From contig NZ_QMEA01000070.1 in assembly GCF_012912105.1 (NCBI RefSeq), positions 1-33,060 of the forward strand: DNA of 33,060 nt, given 5' to 3'. The position numbers and the translations under genes were made by a program. Shown here in pieces: positions 17,184 to 26,226 of this stretch. This DNA comes from Brasilonema sp. UFV-L1. Its GTDB lineage: Bacteria > Cyanobacteriota > Cyanobacteriia > Cyanobacteriales > Nostocaceae. Position 1 is the first letter of the stretch, and each line of letters opens with the position of its first letter. A model generated the notes under the pieces. It had not been told where the DNA came from and ran no database searches. It saw only the letters and a program-made list of their open reading frames with translations.

Positions 17184-17211
17184 GATGACTCTAAAGGGGA
17201 AGCTTGAAACT

Positions 17212-18591
17212 ATGACATATGATTACGACCTATTTGTCATTGGTGCTGGTTCTGGGGGTTTGGCTGCTTCCAAACGCGCTGCAAGCTACGGAGCAAAAGT
17301 AGCCATTGCCGAAAATGACTTGGTGGGTGGAACGTGTGTCATTCGTGGCTGCGTTCCCAAAAAACTCATGGTGTATGGTTCCCACTTTCCAGCTTTGTTT
17401 CATGACGCGGCTGGTTATGGTTGGAAGGTGGGTGAAGCACAACTAGACTGGGAACATTTCATCACAACAATAGATAAGGAAGTTCGACGACTCTCACAAC
17501 TACACATCAACTTCCTAGAAAAAGCAGGAGTCCAACTGATACAAAGTCGTGCTACGCTAGTAGATCAGCACACTGTAGAAGTAGATGGACGTAAAGTCAC
17601 AGCAGACAAAATTTTGATTGCAGTTGGAGGACGTCCTGTCAAACCAGATTTACCAGGAATGGAATATGGTATCACCTCCAACGAAATGTTTCATCTCAAG
17701 GAACAACCAAAACACATCGCCATCATCGGTTCGGGTTATATAGGCACGGAATTCGCTTGTATTATGCGCGGTAATGGTTCCCAAGTTACGCAAATTATCC
17801 GCAAAGACTTGATTTTGAAAGGTTTTGATGAAGATATCCAGCTTGAGATACAAGAAGGAATGACCAATCACGGAATACAGATTATCAAAAATTCTGTGGT
17901 AGAAGCTGTAGAACAAGTTCCAGAAGGCTTAAAGCTGACGTTCTCAGGAGAACATACAGAACCACTGGTTGCCGATGTCTTTTTAGTAGCAACAGGTCGC
18001 TCACCTAATATAGAAGGATTAGGTTTAGAAAATGCTGGTGTTGATGTCGCAGCTACTTCAATAGAAGGACCTGGATATAATACCATGAATGCTATAGCTG
18101 TCAACGAATACAGTCAAACTTCTCAATCGAATATATTTGCCGTAGGCGATGTCACTGACAGAATCAATCTGACTCCTGTAGCTATAGGCGAAGGACGTGC
18201 TTTTGCAGATAGTGAATTCGGTGGAAACCGCCGTGTGTTCAGTCACGAAAATGTTGCCACAGCCGTATTTTCCACACCCGAAGCCGCGACAGTCGGTTTG
18301 ACTGAAGCCGAAGCACGTTCTCAACTGGGAGACGACGCAGTGAAAATTTATCGCACTCGCTTCCGCCCGTTATTCCACAGTTTGACAGGTGCATCAGATA
18401 AGACAATGATGAAATTGGTCGTGGATGCAAACACAGACAAAGTGTTAGGTGCTCATATGGTAGGTGAAAACTCAGCTGAGATTATTCAAGGCGTGGCGAT
18501 CGCCGTGAAAATGGGCGCAACCAAAAAAGATTTTGATGCGACTGTTGGTATCCATCCCACATCAGCAGAAGAATTCGTTACCATGCGTTGA
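17212..18591 (+). CDS. gor: Glutathione reductase (NADPH)
   Basis: A 459-residue enzyme that regenerates reduced glutathione with NADPH. It matches the Anabaena/Nostoc glutathione reductase as I remember it over most of its length. FAD site: VIGAGSGGLAASKRAASYGA. Redox cysteines C42/C47: GGTCVIRGCVPKK. NADPH fold: IIGSGYIGTEF with Arg in QIIRKDLILKGFDED. The cyanobacterial segment SIEGPGYNTMNAIAVNEYSQ and the C-terminal GIHPTSAEEFVTMR are present. The start is placed at ATG 17212, 11 bases after AAAGGGG at 17194-17200, giving the family N-terminus MTYDYDLFVIG; the in-frame TTG/ATG at 17182/17185 would add about 10 non-homologous residues. The leader contains a terminator-like structure. Confidence 0.97.
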   Translation: MTYDYDLFVIGAGSGGLAASKRAASYGAKVAIAENDLVGGTCVIRGCVPKKLMVYGSHFPALFHDAAGYGWKVGEAQLDWEHFITTIDKEVRRLSQLHINFLEKAGVQLIQSRATLVDQHTVEVDGRKVTADKILIAVGGRPVKPDLPGMEYGITSNEMFHLKEQPKHIAIIGSGYIGTEFACIMRGNGSQVTQIIRKDLILKGFDEDIQLEIQEGMTNHGIQIIKNSVVEAVEQVPEGLKLTFSGEHTEPLVADVFLVATGRSPNIEGLGLENAGVDVAATSIEGPGYNTMNAIAVNEYSQTSQSNIFAVGDVTDRINLTPVAIGEGRAFADSEFGGNRRVFSHENVATAVFSTPEAATVGLTEAEARSQLGDDAVKIYRTRFRPLFHSLTGASDKTMMKLVVDANTDKVLGAHMVGENSAEIIQGVAIAVKMGATKKDFDATVGIHPTSAEEFVTMR

Positions 18592-18623
18592 ACAAGTCAC
18601 TGGCTTGGTTGAATTCAAACTTC

Positions 18624-19265
18624 ATGTCTACTGAATTTATCTATCTTCACGGCTTTGCATCAAGTCCCAATTCTGCAAAAGCAGAGTACATAAGCAGTTG
18701 CTTTGCACAAGCCAATATCAAGCTCAAAATTCCTGATTTGAATGCAGGGGATTTTTCTCACCTAACAATCACTCGCCTGATAACTCAAGTTGCGTCCGAA
18801 TTTAATCATGATTCTACACCAGTAACGTTCATTGGTTCCAGTTTGGGTGGTTTGAGCGCTACCCATCTTGGACAGCAATATCCACAAGTCCAACGCCTCG
18901 TTCTTTTAGCACCGGCTTTCGGGTTTTTATCCCACTGGTTACAGAGACTAGGAGATGAAGAGGTGCAGCGTTGGCAACAAGAAAAATATCTGATGGTTTA
19001 TCACTATGGGGAGGGGAAACAACTGCCTCTAAGTTATGATTTCGTCACAGACGCCAGTCAATACAAGGAGGAAGCGTTGCAACGTTCTATCCCCACCCTT
19101 ATCTTGCACGGACGACATGATGAGGTGATTCCTATTCAACAAGCCCGTGATTTTGCCCAAAAGCGTCCTTGGGTGGAGTTGATAGAACTTGACAGCGATC
19201 ACAGTTTAGGCAATGTGATGCCAGAAATATGGCAAGCAATTCGGCTCTTCTGCCAGTTACCTTAA
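18624..19265 (+). CDS. YqiA-like alpha/beta-hydrolase (esterase)
   Basis: A 213-residue small alpha/beta hydrolase of the YqiA/UPF0227 type. IYLHGFASSPNSAKA is the typical N-terminal oxyanion region. The nucleophile Ser73 lies in FIGSSLGGLSA, the acid in LILHGRHDEVIP, and the His in DSDHSL. YqiA of E. coli is an esterase for palmitoyl-CoA and p-nitrophenyl esters; the substrate here is unknown. The start ATG 18624 fits the family N-terminus. A longer frame from TTG 18588 overlaps the last codons of gor. The spacing of about 30 bp from gor suggests cotranscription with it. Confidence 0.88.
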   Translation: MSTEFIYLHGFASSPNSAKAEYISSCFAQANIKLKIPDLNAGDFSHLTITRLITQVASEFNHDSTPVTFIGSSLGGLSATHLGQQYPQVQRLVLLAPAFGFLSHWLQRLGDEEVQRWQQEKYLMVYHYGEGKQLPLSYDFVTDASQYKEEALQRSIPTLILHGRHDEVIPIQQARDFAQKRPWVELIELDSDHSLGNVMPEIWQAIRLFCQLP

Positions 19266-19277
19266 AGTTGTATAATT

Positions 19278-19326
19278 AACAGCTATTAGTCATATATTCT
19301 TTCTTATGACTAAGACTTGAGCTGTT
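19278..19326 (+). terminator. Long imperfect hairpin after the esterase gene
   Basis: AACAGCT (19278-19284) pairs with AGCTGTT (19320-19326), and TTAGTCATA (19286-19294) with TATGACTAA (19305-19313). It begins 13 bp after the stop codon. There is no T-run downstream. The inner motif (TTAGTCAT...ATGACTAA) recurs at 30332-30360 after bioY, so it may be a repeat that doubles as a transcript end. Confidence 0.45.
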
Positions 19327-19450
19327 GCGCTTTGAAGAATTTGCATACAGCAACAAGCAAGACGACTTGCCAGTAGTAAATTTCTTAATGAGTGTGAGTG
19401 CGTCCCTTGCGCGTGTCCCCTTGGGACTCAGCATACACATCGGGCTTACT

Positions 19451-19500
19451 TTGAATTTTGTTAGCGCAGCGGGACGCAGTCCATTTTGAATTTTGAATTG
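19451..19500. repeat. TTTTGAA heptads interrupted by a TAGCGCAGC module
   Basis: Imperfect TTTTGAA units flank TTAGCGCAGCGGGACGCAGTCC. The same arrangement occurs in the opposite orientation at 28138-28200, where GCTGCGCTA (28174-28182) is the reverse complement of TAGCGCAGC here. The array ends within 8 bp of the hisC start codon. Confidence 0.7.
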
Positions 19501-19507
19501 CTTAACT

Positions 19508-20662
19508 ATGTTGCCATTCATCAGATCAGACTTAGCTCAATTTAGTGCTTACAAACCTCACCCTAGTAGTCATACGAATCAAGCCGTCCAAGCATCAACT
19601 AAAATTGATCGCTTAGATACAAATGAAAGTCCCTACGATTTGCCAAGTGAGTTAAAAGAAAAACTTGCTTGGACATATCAGCAGTTCATTGAGACGAACC
19701 GTTATCCAGATGGCGGACATGAAACATTAAAAAGTGCGATCAAAGATTATGTCAATGAATCTGCTCATCTTTCGCCATCTGTTTTCACGGCTTCGCATAT
19801 TTCTCTTGGTAACGGTTCAGATGAACTCATACGCTCGATACTCATAGCTAGTTGCTTAGGAGGCGAGGGCAGCATTCTAGTGGCTCAACCCACTTTTTCC
19901 ATGTACGCTATTTTGGCACAAACTCTTGGTATTCCTGTTGTCACGGTAGGTAGAAACGAAGCGAATTTTGAAATTGACATACCAGCTGCCCAATTAGCCA
20001 TAGAACAAACTCAACATCCTCCCATCCGAGCAGTGTTTGTCGTTCATCCGAATTCACCTACTGCTAATTCCCTTAGTATAGCAGAACTAACATGGATCCG
20101 GAATCTACCGGAACATATTTTAGTCGTCATTGATGAGGCGTACTTTGAATTCAGTCAAGACACCCTTGCTGGTGAATTACAACAGCGTCCTAACTGGGCA
20201 GTATTACGTACATTTTCCAAAGCTTTCCGGTTAGCGGCGTTGCGCTTAGGGTATTGTCTTGCCCATCCTGAATTGATTGCCATCTTAGAAAAAGTTCGCT
20301 TACCTTACAATCTTCCCAGCTTTTCGTTAGCTGCAGCAACAGTTGCTTTGCAAAACCGCACACTCGTGTTAGAGTCAATCTCCGAAACACTGGCTGAACG
20401 AGCCAAACTAATTCAAGCTTTATCTCAACATTGCGCATTACAAGTGTGGGAAAGCGCGACAAACTTTGTTTATGTGCGTCTCAAACCAAATGGTTCTCAC
20501 TCACAAGACGCTACTGTAAAAAATCTTCACCAAAATTTGAAAGCTGCTGGTACTTTGGTGCGAGAAATCAACGGAGGATTGCGAATAACCGTGGGAACTC
20601 CAGATGAAAATGCTCGGACACTCAATAGACTACAAGCTGCCTTAATTCATTTGAGTAAATGA
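19508..20662 (+). CDS. hisC: Histidinol-phosphate aminotransferase
   Basis: A 384-residue fold-type-I PLP aminotransferase that converts imidazole acetol phosphate and glutamate to histidinol phosphate in histidine synthesis. Visible motifs are [12 protein letters not shown] near the N-terminus, [31 protein letters not shown] with the PLP-contacting Asp, and the PLP Lys238 in [17 protein letters not shown]-terminal Arg motif: [15 protein letters not shown]. Start ATG 19508; the frame extends back to a TTG inside the heptad repeat, which I reject. There is no Shine-Dalgarno because repeat DNA reaches almost to the start codon. Some HisC-like proteins use aromatic substrates; the HisC call is favoured by overall motif match. 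Confidence 0.93.
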   Translation: MLPFIRSDLAQFSAYKPHPSSHTNQAVQASTKIDRLDTNESPYDLPSELKEKLAWTYQQFIETNRYPDGGHETLKSAIKDYVNESAHLSPSVFTASHISLGNGSDELIRSILIASCLGGEGSILVAQPTFSMYAILAQTLGIPVVTVGRNEANFEIDIPAAQLAIEQTQHPPIRAVFVVHPNSPTANSLSIAELTWIRNLPEHILVVIDEAYFEFSQDTLAGELQQRPNWAVLRTFSKAFRLAALRLGYCLAHPELIAILEKVRLPYNLPSFSLAAATVALQNRTLVLESISETLAERAKLIQALSQHCALQVWESATNFVYVRLKPNGSHSQDATVKNLHQNLKAAGTLVREINGGLRITVGTPDENARTLNRLQAALIHLSK

Positions 20663-20783
20663 ATTTTCGTTTTTGATTGGCATTAACAAAAAAAAAGCAC
20701 TCTGTTGTGACTTATAAAACTTTCGCAATTGTTCAACACTACGTAAAAGTTACTGACTCAAGTTGTGTTTTGCTCAAAGCTTG

Positions 20784-21338
20784 TTAGTCATCAAACCTGC
20801 CATCTATATCGCTACCTAGACGACGTAATATTGCTACAGTTTGTGGTAGGACACCGACTAAAAGAGCAAATGCTTCATCTGGTAACTTAGCAACTATTTC
20901 TAGTGGGAAGTATTGTTCAAATTGGTCTAATATCTTCTGAATTCGCTGTCCAGATACTGGATTTTCTGTAATTTGTTTGATTAGCCGAATCCACTGTCGC
21001 CTGATTAAGTAGGCTTTCTGGCGTTCCTCATGAGATTCTGGATTTAACAACGACAGGTTGCCTATTGGCAATACTCCTCGACAATCGCGGTCATAATCAC
21101 CACCCACAGCCGCACCAGGACCAGCAAATTCAGCATGGTAACCTTTGAACAGTATTAAACCATTTCGCCTGCGACTGTTGACAATGAAAACTTTTCCACT
21201 CAGAAGCATTGCTAGGAGATCCGAGCTATGTGATTGCTCAGTTCCATCTGGCATGACAAGATAGTCAAGGAAACTGGTGTTAGGACAATAAGTAGATACC
21301 ATAGCAGTCCGATAGCGTTGGTGCTTTTCGCTATCCAT
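20784..21338 (-). CDS. Conserved-looking hypothetical protein
   Basis: A 184-residue protein I do not recognise. The start chosen is ATG 21338 (MDSEKHQRYRTAMVSTY); the longer frame to a TTG at 21437 adds a low-quality N-terminus. The first half has a compact motif-rich stretch (FIVNSRRRNGLILFKGYHAE, FAGPGAAVGGDYDRDCRG). The second half is helical (YLIRRQWIRLIKQITENP, then LPDEAFALLVGVLPQTVAI). It has no signal peptide or membrane helix. It converges with hisC. Well-balanced amino-acid use suggests a real gene. Confidence 0.65.
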   Translation of the reverse strand: MDSEKHQRYRTAMVSTYCPNTSFLDYLVMPDGTEQSHSSDLLAMLLSGKVFIVNSRRRNGLILFKGYHAEFAGPGAAVGGDYDRDCRGVLPIGNLSLLNPESHEERQKAYLIRRQWIRLIKQITENPVSGQRIQKILDQFEQYFPLEIVAKLPDEAFALLVGVLPQTVAILRRLGSDIDGRFDD

Positions 21339-22365
21339 TTTTTCTCGAGATTGGAATGAAATTGGTAGGTGTTTGCACTTCAAGATAAACAAAGAATTTA
21401 TACTAGAACCCGAATTTGAAATTTTCCTTACTATCAAAAATTGCCCTGTTAGTTGGTGTGAAAGAATCAGCAGACTTTATCTATTAATTAAGTACTCATA
21501 TTCTATGAGATTTCACTCAGTTTGTCTTCCACTGAGGAAGCTTTTGTTTAAAGTTTATATAAAGATAGATATCTGAAATACAAAGTTCTTGTATTAAATT
21601 TTTCTCTATATCATTTTTTTGAAATCACAATAATCTCTTTGAGGAAGGAAGTATTTGCTATTTATTTTATTAATTCAATAGTCAATTAATTCTTGAGAGA
21701 TATGTCGAGTGAATACATAAAACTTCCAAAAAAGAAATATTATTTTTCTTTTGATAAATTCATCAAATTATTGACATAAACTTTGCATAGAAAATTTAAG
21801 TTATTTAAAATCCTAAGAAATATAAAATAAAAAACCTACATTTCATCTATGGCAAAACAATGTAAAATGTTAACTTTTTGTTAAAGTCGTCAATAGTTAG
21901 GGAGAGTGCGCCGTATACATCAACGATAGGATGAGCCTACAGGCACACTACGCGCTACAGTATGACAAAAGTTCAGATTTCACCCGTTGGCAGTACAAGC
22001 TTGGAGAGAGAACCCCTACAGCAAGCGAGCGGGTTTTATGAAGATTTATGAAAAACGATATCTTGATATATTAATAAATATATAAATAATAATCTTCTTT
22101 TACAAGAATGAGGCACGTGTGATTGTTTAAGATTATCTAAATTTTTCAAAAAATATTCTCTTCGACATCCCCCCTGTATTCTGTCAATATTCAGTAGAGA
22201 AACCGTAGTATTAGAAATCTTTGTTAGATATCTTGATTTTACTTATACAAATTTAGGATAGCGTTATACGCCTGTGGTATTACTGAATCTTGCAGCAACC
22301 GGAAGTATACATCCAACGACATAAGGCTCATTGAGGAAAGAATTGAGGAAAATTGAGGAAAGAGT
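21339..22365. other. Long AT-rich gap with a GC-richer island
   Basis: About 1 kb with no gene longer than 60 codons that looks real. The flanks are very AT-rich. A GC-richer island at about 21893-22045 contains three CTACAG words and a 29-codon frame, ATG 21962 to TGA 22051, encoding MTKVQISPVGSTSLEREPLQ and nine further residues. No ribosome site precedes it. A TTGACA at 21771-21776 could be a promoter -35 element, but no good -10 follows. Confidence 0.5.
21962..22051 (+). CDS. Possible 29-residue small protein
   Basis: ATG to TGA encodes MTKVQISPVGSTSLEREPLQ and then a short tail ending FYEDL. It lies in the only GC-richer part of a 1-kb AT-rich gap. It lacks a Shine-Dalgarno, and nothing is recognised in it (no RGSGR, no known peptide leader). 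It may equally be part of a noncoding RNA or a repeat. Confidence 0.18.
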   Translation: MTKVQISPVGSTSLEREPLQQASGFYEDL

Positions 22366-23010
22366 TCAGATGCCTAAGTCAGCATTTAGGCGCTTGCGCA
22401 AGAGAATCTGACGTGAGCGTTTTAGAAAAAAGATATTCAAATGGGATTCTACTCTATGCTCTTGATATCCCAACTTGAAATACAGCTGGCGTGCCTGATT
22501 ATTATTTTCCAAAACATGGAGATATAAATCTTGAAACCCCCAAGAGAGGGAAACTTTTTCACACGCTTTCAGTAACCCAGAAGCAGCGCCTTGTCTACGG
22601 TATTGTGGGTTGACGGCTAAGTTAGATAAATATGGAAAACTCTTACCGATTTGCATCCAAGAATCGCTGAAACGCATACCCAATTCTACAGTCCCGACTA
22701 TATTGCTTGTAGTATCAGCACTCATGTCAACGGCAACCAAACAGATATGATGAGGCACAGGAGATGTCAAACGATGCCTTAAGTCTTCGTATATACCCAG
22801 ACGTAATAATGGAAAAAGCCATCCGAATAAACCATTTTGGTGATGAAAGCTTTCGGCAATAATTTGAGCAACACTACTCAAATCGCCAGATGTAGCCGGA
22901 CGAATTTGGAATTGGCTAGGAGCTGCAAAGGCGGCTAGGGCGGATTCTTGAGGAAATGAGTGAAAAAACAAGGGTTTCAAAGTTAGTTCAGTTCTGATTA
23001 ATACTCTCAA
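22366..23010 (-). CDS. GNAT-family N-acetyltransferase
   Basis: A 214-residue protein with a GNAT fold. FQIRPATSGDLSSVAQII begins the domain. Motif A is YLSNLAVNPQYRRQGAASGL (127-146), with the acetyl-CoA pyrophosphate loop RRQGAA. Motif B is LYLHVLENNNQARQLYFKLG. The layout resembles RimI-like acetyltransferases, with an N-terminal extension of about 33 residues. The start is probably TTG at 23010, preceded by AGGA; no ATG is available before the conserved sequence. The substrate is unknown and there is no informative neighbour. Confidence 0.85.
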   Translation of the reverse strand: MRVLIRTELTLKPLFFHSFPQESALAAFAAPSQFQIRPATSGDLSSVAQIIAESFHHQNGLFGWLFPLLRLGIYEDLRHRLTSPVPHHICLVAVDMSADTTSNIVGTVELGMRFSDSWMQIGKSFPYLSNLAVNPQYRRQGAASGLLKACEKVSLSWGFQDLYLHVLENNNQARQLYFKLGYQEHRVESHLNIFFLKRSRQILLRKRLNADLGI

Positions 23011-23827
23011 ATATCCTAAAACACCATCAAATCTGTAGGAAAACTTTAAATTTGCTGGTACGCACTGAATACTATTCCTCTGTAGTCGTTACGCTTTCAA
23101 GCGTATGCGGCCACTAGCGACATATCTTGTATTGTTTCTTTTAGCATAATTTTTTGCAAAAAGCATTGCTGACAAAACTGTTTTGCAGACACATCAAGGC
23201 AAAATCTAGTCTTTCATCAAAACATTGCTAAGTTATGAGTACTCAGTGTCGAGTCGGATAAAAGCAATTAGGAAAAGTGGCTCAGGAGTTTTTAAAACTC
23301 AAAACTCAATACTGGTAAAGCCTCTGTTGTAAGCAAATGATTTAGCATAGCTTGCTAATGCTCCTGATTGCTAAATTGGAGGTGTGCATTTGTTCAATAG
23401 TATACTTTGCTATTCCATCTGAATTGTTGCCAGATCGCAAACTTTATTATGATGACTACCAAATAAAGCTTACCTGCATATGTTAATGCCAGTACTACAG
23501 CGCAAAAAGATCTGGCTCACTTTTGAGCCCAATCCTATCTCGCCACGGCTATGGCTGTTGCTACGCTACGCGCTTCAGCTCAAGAGCATGCTTTTGCTTT
23601 GTTGTACTAGAGCATCGGTACACTCATCCCACGCAACCCGGTTTCTTTAAGGTGGCTCAACTATTCGGGGTTTTTTATCGCTCATTTTGACACTTTGTAC
23701 CGGCGCAAAGAGTGCTTACTTCAAGAAATCACAACAAATAATAAGGCAATGCTACACTGGCTCAGGAACATTACTGACTACACAGCGGAAACTCCCTGCA
23801 GTGGCTCCTCAGAATACATGACTTAGC
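23011..23827. other. Long spacer without a convincing gene
   Basis: This 817-base spacer separates divergent genes. It contains a small perfect inverted repeat TACGCTT/AAGCGTA at 23090-23105 and a weak hairpin ending in GGGGTTTTTTAT near 23635-23680. A 56-codon frame at 23480-23650 has poor coding character. No RNA gene is recognised. Promoters of the GNAT and TonB-like genes must lie here. Confidence 0.5.
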
Positions 23828-25147
23828 ATGACACAATCAGTTGCTGACAAAACCCCTCTTCCAGATAAAGCCTGGAGGCGACACACCGATCCACCTGCTT
23901 TGTGGATTGCTGTAGCTACAATTTCTATTACCCTCCACTTGCTGCTCTTTTGGCTGCTGCGTTCGTATTCGCATAACCTCTTATCACGACAAAGTTCGTC
24001 AAATCCTATCCCAATAGATTTTGTGGAGATTTCTTCACAACCAAAAGCGTCGTCAAACACAAAACCAGTTTTGTCTAAAAGAGTCTCCACAACAGAAAAG
24101 TCGTCTGTCGTCAGATCACCAAAGTCAGCCACTCAAGAAAATTTAACACCAAAATCTACCTCTACTGTCGAAGATAGCAACGCGATTGCTTTGACAAACC
24201 CAAACGAAGCAAAAACTTCTCAACCTCCACAAAAAGATACAACTGAACAATCCTCAAAAAGACAGGTTATCCTCTCGCCAGAAGACACACAACCTTTACC
24301 TCAACCTGTTGAAACATTACAACCAACTCCAGAGCAAACCCAGCCAGAACCTCCGCCACAACCGACTCCAGAAGTTACTCCACAAGCACAACAACCACAA
24401 CCAACTCCAGAGCAAACTCAGCCGGAACTTCCACCCCAGCCGACTCCAGAAATCACTCCACAAGCACAACAACCACAGCCAACTCCAGAACCGACAACTG
24501 CTTCAGATAATCCAGAGCCACAAAATCAAGCAAATCAGGAGCTAGACGAGCAAAATCAGGCTTCAAATCCGCAGAATAACACTACAAATTCACCTCCTCC
24601 TGATTCCTCAGCCGAAACACCTGAGGAACCAAAGTTATCTAACGAGTCTACAGAATCTCCTAGTCCTCTTCCTGGACAACCTGATGAGCAGGTTATTGTT
24701 GGACAAGAAACACCATTACCACAGCTTGCTCCTCCTGTCAAACCAGAGCAGTCACCCTTGGATGAGCCAAAAGCGGGAGGAGTCGCGTTAGCAACTTGGG
24801 ACATAGAAGCTGATGCGGTTAAGAGAGATATACAAGATAATCCTCCTCAGATAGTGGGAGACATCAAAGAGAAAGAACTAGACTCGCTTGCACTCAATAC
24901 AGAACTCGGCGAGCAGCCCATAGAGTTTAAAGTTGTTTTGTTAATTGATTCTGATGGCAACTTCAATAGTCTCACTTTATATGATCTGAAAACTCCAGAA
25001 CCACAAGCAACACAATATCGTGAGTACGCCGAGAAAATTTTCAAAGATCAAAAATTTATTCCAGCAAGCAGTGACAATGGAAACAAGCCTCCTTTGGGCC
25101 AACTTGTTGTCAACATCAAAATACAGCGCACGTCCCCGAAGTCATAA
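23828..25147 (+). CDS. TonB-like energy-transducer protein with proline/glutamine-rich linker
   Basis: A 439-residue protein with one N-terminal transmembrane anchor (about 25-45, LWIAVATISITLHLLLFWLL) and no cleavage motif. A very long Pro/Gln/Glu/Thr-rich periplasmic linker (about 60-320) follows, then a C-terminal domain (about 325-439) with IEFKVVLLIDSDGNFNSLTL and YAEKIFKDQKFIPASSDNG. This is the TonB layout, and the C-terminal strand pattern resembles TonB-C, but the match is not strong enough to name tonB. No exbB/exbD or receptor gene is adjacent. The linker contains a 78-bp tandem DNA repeat. It might instead be a cyanobacterial envelope-spanning protein of other function. Confidence 0.7.
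   Translation: MTQSVADKTPLPDKAWRRHTDPPALWIAVATISITLHLLLFWLLRSYSHNLLSRQSSSNPIPIDFVEISSQPKASSNTKPVLSKRVSTTEKSSVVRSPKSATQENLTPKSTSTVEDSNAIALTNPNEAKTSQPPQKDTTEQSSKRQVILSPEDTQPLPQPVETLQPTPEQTQPEPPPQPTPEVTPQAQQPQPTPEQTQPELPPQPTPEITPQAQQPQPTPEPTTASDNPEPQNQANQELDEQNQASNPQNNTTNSPPPDSSAETPEEPKLSNESTESPSPLPGQPDEQVIVGQETPLPQLAPPVKPEQSPLDEPKAGGVALATWDIEADAVKRDIQDNPPQIVGDIKEKELDSLALNTELGEQPIEFKVVLLIDSDGNFNSLTLYDLKTPEPQATQYREYAEKIFKDQKFIPASSDNGNKPPLGQLVVNIKIQRTSPKS
24320..24493 (+). repeat. 78-bp tandem repeat in the TonB-like gene
   Basis: Two 78-bp units (24320-24397 and 24398-24475) and the start of a third encode 26-residue blocks beginning QPTPEQTQPE and ending TPQAQQP. The copies differ mainly at synonymous or conservative sites, so the duplication is in frame and not brand new. 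Confidence 0.9.
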
Positions 25148-25201
25148 CCAAGTACTTGGCATTTGACTAAGCTTGTGTTATACTCAAATAGTTGTGAAAT
25201 C

Positions 25202-25272
25202 GCGGGCGTAGTTTAGTGGTAAAACTATAGCCTTCCAAGCTATTAATGCGGGTTCGATTCCCGCCGCCCGCT
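25202..25272 (+). tRNA. tRNA-Gly (anticodon TCC)
   Basis: Complete cloverleaf: acceptor GCGGGCG (25202-25208) pairs with CGCCCGC (25265-25271). D arm GTTT/AAAC region, anticodon stem ATAGC/GCTAT with loop CTTCCAA, and T stem GCGGG/CCCGC with loop TTCGATT. The anticodon is TCC. The 3' CCA is not encoded. It is followed at once by a terminator. Confidence 0.97.
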
Positions 25273-25290
25273 TCTTGAGTGATAGTAAAA

Positions 25291-25329
25291 AGAGTTCTTG
25301 GGTTAATCCTAAGAACTCTAATCTTTTTA
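25291..25329 (+). terminator. Bidirectional terminator between tRNA-Gly and pstB
   Basis: AGAGTTCTT (25291-25299) pairs with AAGAACTCT (25311-25319); GG and CC near the loop can add pairs. T5 at 25325-25329 follows on the forward strand, and A5 at 25287-25291 gives a U-run for transcripts on the reverse strand. It therefore suits both the tRNA and the convergent pst operon. Confidence 0.8.
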
Positions 25330-25369
25330 TGACAGAGCATCATTGCCAAAAAACAGTAATATATTATTT

Positions 25370-26176
25370 TTAACCGAACTTACCGCTGACATATTCCCTA
25401 GTGGCTTCCTGTTTCGGGTCTTGGAAAATTGTCTCTGTGCGATCATATTCTACAAGGTAGCCGGTACGACTTCCTTTTTCGGAAGTTTGAACGTTGAAAA
25501 AGGCTGTCTTATCTGAAACCCGCGAAGCTTGTTGCATATTGTGAGTCACAATAATGATTGTGTACTGCTCCTTGAGTTCGTGCAGCAAGTCTTCAACCCG
25601 TAGGGTGGAGATGGGGTCAAGAGCAGAGCAAGGTTCATCCATTAAGATCACTTCAGGTTGAACTGCGATCGCACGGGCAATACACAAACGCTGTTGTTGT
25701 CCCCCAGATAAAGATAAACCACTTTGCCGCAGTTTATCTTTCACCTCATCCCATAAAGCCGCTTGTCTGAGCGATCGCTCTACTAACTCGTCCATATTAC
25801 CTTTGTAACCATTCAGTTTCGGTCCAAAGGTGATATTGTCATAAATTGACTTGGGAAAAGGATTTGGTCTTTGAAACACCATCCCAATTCGACGACGCAC
25901 CACAACAGGGTCAATGTGAGGTGCATACAAATTTTCACCTTGATAAAAGATATTACCTTCAGCTCGAAAACTATCAATTAGGTCATTCAGGCGATTGTAA
26001 CAGCGTAGCAAAGTACTCTTACCACATCCAGAAGGACCGATAAAGGCTACGACCTTATTTTTCGGGATATCGAGCCAAATATCACGTACAGCTAAGAATT
26101 TGCCGTAGTAGACGTTGAGTCCTTCTGTACGAAAAACGGTATCAGTTTGATTTGGGCTTCTAGTGTTAGTTGTCAT
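25370..26176 (-). CDS. pstB: Phosphate ABC transporter ATP-binding protein
   Basis: A 268-residue ATPase of the high-affinity phosphate importer, acting on the cytoplasmic side of PstA/PstC. Walker [10 protein letters not shown] (47-55), Q-loop [14 protein letters not shown] signature LSGGQQQR (156-163), Walker B ILMDEP (177-182) and switch His in [15 protein letters not shown] is typical of PstB. Start ATG 26176 gives the expected short N-terminus; a longer frame to 26254 overlaps the spacer after pstA. It is the last gene of the pst operon and ends next to a bidirectional terminator. Confidence 0.97.
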   Translation of the reverse strand: MTTNTRSPNQTDTVFRTEGLNVYYGKFLAVRDIWLDIPKNKVVAFIGPSGCGKSTLLRCYNRLNDLIDSFRAEGNIFYQGENLYAPHIDPVVVRRRIGMVFQRPNPFPKSIYDNITFGPKLNGYKGNMDELVERSLRQAALWDEVKDKLRQSGLSLSGGQQQRLCIARAIAVQPEVILMDEPCSALDPISTLRVEDLLHELKEQYTIIIVTHNMQQASRVSDKTAFFNVQTSEKGSRTGYLVEYDRTETIFQDPKQEATREYVSGKFG

Positions 26177-26226
26177 AAATTTGCAGATTTGATTTTGATG
26201 AGAGTGAAACTTGCAATTTGCTTGAC

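Noticed and set aside
20784-21338. HetP-like heterocyst regulator
   Set aside because: The sequence does not match HetP features that I remember, so the gene is left as hypothetical.
23480-23650. 56-residue forward frame (MLMPVLQRKKIW...)
   Set aside because: No ribosome site, odd composition, and it crosses repeat-like sequence (GCTACGCGCTTCAGC). I could not support it as a gene.
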